From NCBI GenBank assembly GCA_002348425.1, contig DEBE01000152.1, positions 1 through 18,779 of the forward strand: a DNA stretch of 18,779 nt. Reading direction: 5' to 3'. Shown here in pieces: positions 15,007 through 18,779 of this stretch. This DNA comes from Alphaproteobacteria bacterium UBA2964. GTDB lineage: Bacteria > Pseudomonadota > Alphaproteobacteria > MPNO01 > UBA2964. The translations under genes and the position numbers were made by a program. The number at the start of each line of letters is the position of its first letter. Within the stretch, counting starts at the first letter, position 1. The notes beneath the pieces are model-generated. The model worked only from the letters and a program-made list of their open reading frames with translations. It had not been told where the DNA came from and searched no databases.

Positions 15007-16464
15007 ATGGCAGCAGATAACCGTTCAAGGGAAAAGTCATTTGTTTTCAATTTTTTAGATCGTAATGCGGTTGCAGTTGCAACGCTAGGTGACTCAATCT
15101 TCTATTTTGGTGAATTGGGTATGCAGGAAGTGGAAAGTGCCAAGCTCATGACCGAAACTCTCGAAAATGAGGGTTTCTCTGTCGAACGAGGCATCTCCGG
15201 GTTCCCGACAGGATTCTGCGCTAGCTATGGGGCAGGCGATCCAGTTATAGCGCTACATACTGAATATGATGCCAATCCGAATAATAGCCAAGTATCTGGC
15301 GAAACGGAGCAGAAGAACATAACCCCTTACGGACCTGGACATTGCGAGGGCCATAATTGTAATGCAGCCGTCATGGTATCCGGCGCAATTGCAGCTAAGT
15401 GTGCTATCGAGAAATTTGGACTAAAGGGCACTCTCAAAGTTTTCGGGGCACCTGGTGAAGAGCAATTAATTAGTCGGCCATATTATGTTCGCGATGGTTG
15501 GTTCGACGACGTTGATGTGGCCCTCCATGATCATATTGGTAGTGATATGGGAACAGTCTATGGTTTAACTCATTCCGCTGCGGTATCTGCATATTTCACT
15601 TTTCATGGCGAAACAGCGCATGCATCTACGGCGCCATGGCGTGCTCGCGATGCGTTAGATGGTGTCGTACTGATGGATATGGGTATGGCACAATTTCGAG
15701 AGCATATGGAACCAGAAATGCGGGCTCATCGTGTTATTAAAGATGGGGGCGATCAACCTAATACAATTCCAGCTAGAGCGACGGTTTGGTGGACCTTTCG
15801 CGCTCCAACAGCTGAAGGCGCACGAATTGTATTTGACCAAGGCAAAAAGATTGCCGAAGGGGCTGCATTAATGAGTAATACCGAAGTTGATATAGAAGTT
15901 ATGAGTGCAGTTTGGCCGGTGCGAACAAATCAAGGGTTGGCAGAAGTAATTCAGAACAATTTGGAACTTGTCGGTGTTCCTGAATGGACAGCTGATGAAC
16001 AAGCCTTTGCTCGAAAATTGCAGGAAGCGGCGAATGTGCGTGTTGAAGGTTTGAGAACTGAAATCAAACCGCTTCTCGGCCCAACCGAACAGCGGACTCC
16101 TTCTAACGATTGTGGAGATGTCTCTTGGAAGGTGCCAATGGGCCGTGTTGGCTTTCCATCAAATGTACCCAACGTACCTTTTCATCATTGGGCGGGCGGG
16201 GCCGCTCTTGCAACTACAATTGCTCACAAAGGTTCTGTGGCTGGTGCAAAGGTGTTGGCTGGCGCAGTAGTTGATTTGTTATCCGATCCCACTTTAGTGC
16301 AGCGTGCAAAAAAAACATTTGCTGAGGAAATTGGTGAAGTGATTTATAAACCGCTAATTCCGGAAAGACAAAAACCGCCGGTAGATTTGAATCGTGAAAT
16401 GATGGAAACATTCAGGCAACCAATGAAAGCTCACTATATTCAAGAGAAGCCCCGATTTAACTGA
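15007..16464 (+). CDS. M20-family amidohydrolase, AbgB (aminobenzoyl-glutamate hydrolase) like
   Basis: This is a cytoplasmic metallohydrolase of 485 residues, the length of AbgB-type M20D enzymes, which split an amide such as p-aminobenzoyl-glutamate. Catalytic-domain landmarks are ALHTEYDANP (82-91), GHCEGHN (111-117), GAPGEEQL (148-154) and HDHIGSD (174-180). A dimerisation/lid domain lies at about 190-310 with the QPNTIPARA segment. Late motifs NDCGDVSWKVP and IAHKGSVAGAK match AbgB relatives. In the usual M20D motif GHxCGHN the cysteine bridges both metals; here that position is Glu (E114) and a Cys stands one residue earlier. Activity is still likely, since the other ligands remain, but metal chemistry or substrate may differ. 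GGGAG lies six bases before the ATG. An inverted repeat separates it from the genes upstream. Confidence 0.88.
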   Translation: MAADNRSREKSFVFNFLDRNAVAVATLGDSIFYFGELGMQEVESAKLMTETLENEGFSVERGISGFPTGFCASYGAGDPVIALHTEYDANPNNSQVSGETEQKNITPYGPGHCEGHNCNAAVMVSGAIAAKCAIEKFGLKGTLKVFGAPGEEQLISRPYYVRDGWFDDVDVALHDHIGSDMGTVYGLTHSAAVSAYFTFHGETAHASTAPWRARDALDGVVLMDMGMAQFREHMEPEMRAHRVIKDGGDQPNTIPARATVWWTFRAPTAEGARIVFDQGKKIAEGAALMSNTEVDIEVMSAVWPVRTNQGLAEVIQNNLELVGVPEWTADEQAFARKLQEAANVRVEGLRTEIKPLLGPTEQRTPSNDCGDVSWKVPMGRVGFPSNVPNVPFHHWAGGAALATTIAHKGSVAGAKVLAGAVVDLLSDPTLVQRAKKTFAEEIGEVIYKPLIPERQKPPVDLNREMMETFRQPMKAHYIQEKPRFN

Positions 16465-16479
16465 CCTTTTTAGCGGTCT

Positions 16480-18018
16480 TTATGAAGTATTTTTACTGTT
16501 TAGAAACGCATCTCGTAACGCAGGTTTTTGGACTTTACCCGAAGGTGTTTTGGCAATGTTATCAACGATTTTGACATATTTGGGTCTCTTGAATCGGGCA
16601 AGGTGCTCTAGGCAATAATGAGTGATTGCTTGTTCCGTTAACTCTTCTTCATCGCGCGGAACAACATAGGCGACGAGGGCCTCACCCCAGCGTTTGTCCG
16701 GGATACCAAAAACTGTACAATCGATAATGTTTTTGTGCTTCTCCAAAACAACTTCCACTTCCCTTGGGTAGATGTTTACCCCACCTGAAATAATCATATC
16801 CTTTGAGCGACCAACAAGCGTAATAAATCCTTCGGCATCCTTTTTTGCTAAGTCGCCGGTCCAGCCCCACTCATCTCCGAGCCTAAAGTATGTGTCGGTT
16901 TCCTGTTCATTTTGATGATATCCGGACATCAGAAAAGGTCCCCGACAAATGATTTCACCGGATTCTCCGTTGGGAACCTCCTGACCTTTAGCATTTACAA
17001 GCTTGATTTCAACACCGACTGCAGGACGTCCAACGGTGTCCTCCTTAGATCGAGGATGAAAATGGCTAAAAATGCAAATTGGCCCTGTTTCTGATTGTCC
17101 GTAGTGATTTGTAAATTTTGCGTGTGAGAGTTTCGCGCCCATTTCACGTATTAAGGCGGTAGGGCTAGTAGCGCCACCGCAGGCAATGTTTACCAAACTT
17201 TTTAGTTTCTCCAAATTAAAGTGATTGTCAGATAGAATCTGGCGCAATTGGACAGGAACCATGAATGTACAGCTTATACTATGCTTCTCAGTTTGATCGA
17301 TGAAAGTATCGGGATCCCAACTGGAAAATAGAACAGCAGTTGCTCCTACAAAAAGGGCCGCCGGCAACCAAACAAGAGATCCCATAGTATGGTAAAATGG
17401 AGTGACCATCCCGACTATGTCTGAAGCTGTTACACCGTGCTCTATAATAGTTGTGTAGCAGCTTGCGAGGCGAGCTCGATGGCTGACTAATGTACCCTTG
17501 GGTATACCCGTCGTGCCTCCGGTGAAAGTTATCGCAAAATCATCGTTCTCGGAAAGGTCTAGAATTGGGGCTTTTTCTGATTGAGACCGAATTACCCGAT
17601 TGAAAGAAAACCAACTATCTCTTTGAGGTGATCCTATAACAATAACATGCTCTAGTTTTGGTATAAGACTTATTATCTTGGCGATATTTTCTTGAAATGG
17701 TTCTTCAACCACAATTAGGCGAACACTCGCTAAATTTAAGATATTTACGAGGTCATCCGAAGTGTAACTTGGTTGCAAGTTCACCATAATTGCCCCGGTT
17801 TGCGCGCTGCCAAAATGGGCAATGACGTACTCCGGGCGATTTCGGGACATAATGGCCCAGCAAACCCCCTTGCCAATCGCAAAATTGAGTAGGGTGTTGG
17901 CAAATTGATTTGCAGATGTGTATAGACTTTTATATGTGATCTTTGTCTTTCCAGCGATCAAGGCGATACGTTTGGGATGACGCTCCGCACTAAGCCTGAG
18001 TATATCTCCAGTGAGCAA
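16480..18018 (-). CDS. AMP-forming acyl/aryl-CoA ligase (ANL superfamily)
   Basis: This 512-residue enzyme activates a carboxylic acid with ATP to an acyl-adenylate and then to a CoA thioester. Motifs in order are the ATP loop FTGGTTGIPKG (165-175), YGQSETGP, GWTGDLA with GRSKDMIISGGVNIYPREVE (hinge and CoA-binding loop), and the catalytic lysine K495 in TPSGKVQK. It belongs to the fatty-acid/benzoate-like ligases, not the shorter PaaK type; the acid it uses cannot be read from the sequence. An in-frame TGA stands two codons before the TTG at 18018, and the domain begins at once, so TTG is the likely start, with GGAG ten bases upstream. It converges on the M20 gene with a 15-bp gap and diverges from the 2-oxoacid oxidoreductase gene. 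The window's HCR-type reductase would need a CoA thioester substrate. Confidence 0.92.
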   Translation of the reverse strand: MLTGDILRLSAERHPKRIALIAGKTKITYKSLYTSANQFANTLLNFAIGKGVCWAIMSRNRPEYVIAHFGSAQTGAIMVNLQPSYTSDDLVNILNLASVRLIVVEEPFQENIAKIISLIPKLEHVIVIGSPQRDSWFSFNRVIRSQSEKAPILDLSENDDFAITFTGGTTGIPKGTLVSHRARLASCYTTIIEHGVTASDIVGMVTPFYHTMGSLVWLPAALFVGATAVLFSSWDPDTFIDQTEKHSISCTFMVPVQLRQILSDNHFNLEKLKSLVNIACGGATSPTALIREMGAKLSHAKFTNHYGQSETGPICIFSHFHPRSKEDTVGRPAVGVEIKLVNAKGQEVPNGESGEIICRGPFLMSGYHQNEQETDTYFRLGDEWGWTGDLAKKDAEGFITLVGRSKDMIISGGVNIYPREVEVVLEKHKNIIDCTVFGIPDKRWGEALVAYVVPRDEEELTEQAITHYCLEHLARFKRPKYVKIVDNIAKTPSGKVQKPALRDAFLNSKNTS

Positions 18019-18071
18019 AATTCATTAACTCCGATAAAGCTATTTACTTTGGCATTAATATCTTATCGTTA

Positions 18072-18077
18072 ATTATA
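18072..18077 (-). promoter_or_regulatory. Candidate -10 element (TATAAT) for the CoA ligase gene
   Basis: On the minus strand an exact TATAAT lies about 55 bases upstream of the TTG start of the CoA ligase. A TTGGTC lies 19 bases further upstream, which is a long spacer for a sigma-70 -35 box. The TATAAT is centred within a small inverted repeat (CGTTA-ATTA-TAACG, 18067-18080) that could serve a regulator. The rest of the 174-bp divergent gap shows nothing clear; a plus-strand TTGGCA/TATAAC pair with 19-bp spacing is weaker. Confidence 0.35.
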
Positions 18078-18192
18078 ACGTGCTGAACAGTGCGCTGACC
18101 AATAGTGAGTAGAATTTTTCTGCATGGCGGGTAAACTTATGGTTAATTACAAAGAAAGTTTTGAATTTTAAATCATCGAAAGCAGGTCTGCG

Positions 18193-18779
18193 ATGGAACG
18201 TTCGTTCAAGAAAGAGGTGGAGACACTTCGTGCTGGTGCAGGCGATATGTTTCATGGTGAGGGTATTTTGGCTGTCACCAAAGCATTACTTCAGTCTGGT
18301 GTATCATATGTTGGTGGTTACCAGGGCGCGCCGATTTCCCATTTGATGGATGTCTTGTCGGACGCAGAACCACTACTTGATGAACTCGGTGTTCACTTCG
18401 AAGTTTGTGCTAATGAAGCGTCCGCTGCTGCCATGCTTGCGGCATCAGTTAACTATCCAATTCGGGGAGCTGTTACCTGGAAATCGGTGGTGGGCACTAA
18501 TGTCGCAGCTGATGGCTTGTCAAACCTTGCCTCTGCGGGTGTGAAAGGTGGAGCTTTGATCGTGGTGGGTGAGGATTATGGGGAAGGGTCAAGCATTATA
18601 CAGGAGCGTACTCACGCCTATGCGATGAAATCATCTATGTGCTTGCTTGATCCCCGACCTGATTTGCCGACAATAACCCGACTGGTCGAAGAAGGTTTTA
18701 AACTGTCTGAGGCCTCTAACATGCCCACCATTTTGGAATTAAGAATTCGTGCCTGTCATGTTTATGGGCATTTTGATGC
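18193..18779 (+). CDS. Indolepyruvate/2-oxoacid:ferredoxin oxidoreductase-like TPP enzyme, N-terminal 195 codons
   Basis: The gene runs off the right edge. The 195 visible residues start with a pyrimidine-binding (PYR) domain: GEGILAVTKALLQSGVSYV, then GGYQGAPISHLMDVL. Next come ANEASAAAMLAASVNYP, where the Glu is the probable TPP-activating residue, and VTWKSVVGTNVAADGLSNL, GGALIVVGEDYGEGSS and QERTHAYA. This order is that of IorA-type indolepyruvate ferredoxin oxidoreductases, which decarboxylate aryl-pyruvates to aryl-acetyl-CoA and reduce ferredoxin. The ATG at 18193 has an AGCAGG ribosome-binding site, and an in-frame TAA at 18169 rules out an earlier start. The C-terminal TPP-binding and ferredoxin domains are not visible, so substrate and subunit make-up are open. 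It may be part of a larger fused protein, as in many proteobacteria. Confidence 0.87.
   Translation, partial: MERSFKKEVETLRAGAGDMFHGEGILAVTKALLQSGVSYVGGYQGAPISHLMDVLSDAEPLLDELGVHFEVCANEASAAAMLAASVNYPIRGAVTWKSVVGTNVAADGLSNLASAGVKGGALIVVGEDYGEGSSIIQERTHAYAMKSSMCLLDPRPDLPTITRLVEEGFKLSEASNMPTILELRIRACHVYGHFD

Noticed and set aside
16463..16478. GACC...GGTC hairpin between the convergent M20 and CoA ligase genes
   Set aside because: Only four base pairs with an eight-base loop; too weak to call a terminator.
1..18779. Mobile elements, CRISPR arrays, tRNA or rRNA genes, toxin-antitoxin or phage genes
   Set aside because: I looked on both strands and saw no transposase, integrase, array-like repeats, tRNA cloverleaf with CCA end, or terminal repeats.

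Overview
The window looks like bacterial chromosome of moderate, slightly AT-leaning composition. Genes are tightly packed, Shine-Dalgarno sequences are clear, ATGA/TAATG stop-start overlaps are frequent and TTG starts occur. I see no rRNA, tRNA, CRISPR array, transposase or phage gene. Coenzyme F420 biosynthesis by a fused FO synthase sits beside a 4-hydroxybenzoyl-CoA-reductase-type molybdoenzyme and a 2-oxoacid:ferredoxin oxidoreductase. That mix would fit an uncultured, possibly marine, proteobacterium or relative, but the taxonomic guess is weak and rests on gene content only.

Left block (1-5701): an F420 neighbourhood. On the minus strand lie fused FbiC (CofG+CofH) and the first codons of an F420-dependent NADP reductase (npdG type). 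Divergent from them are two tandem octopine/nopaline-dehydrogenase-family oxidoreductases and a luciferase-like (LLM) oxidoreductase that probably uses F420 or FMN. A weak hairpin terminator follows.

Middle block (5833-10841, minus strand): three translationally linked genes in the order small [2Fe-2S] - large molybdopterin - medium FAD subunit. The FAD subunit carries the extra four-cysteine [4Fe-4S] loop that marks 4-hydroxybenzoyl-CoA reductase (hcrCAB order). They are followed by an M24/creatinase-fold protein that has lost most metal ligands. A perfect 20-bp palindrome lies just upstream of the operon and is a likely operator.

Right-middle block (11022-16464, plus strand): a two-domain ChrA-family transporter, an RhdA-type tandem-domain rhodanese, a VOC-fold metalloprotein and a radical SAM enzyme with a cysteine-rich C-terminus. 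These look like one operon of unknown purpose. After an 81-bp gap with an inverted repeat comes an M20 (AbgB-like) amidohydrolase with an altered metal motif.

Right edge (16480-18779): an acyl/aryl-CoA ligase (minus strand, TTG start) diverges from the 5' part of an indolepyruvate-ferredoxin-oxidoreductase-like TPP enzyme that runs off the window.

Taken together, the CoA ligase, the HCR-type reductase and the ferredoxin-reducing 2-oxoacid oxidoreductase could form an aromatic-acid-CoA route fed with low-potential electrons. The F420 block and the ChrA-rhodanese-VOC-radical SAM block are separate modules. The last of these is the best candidate for an undescribed system.
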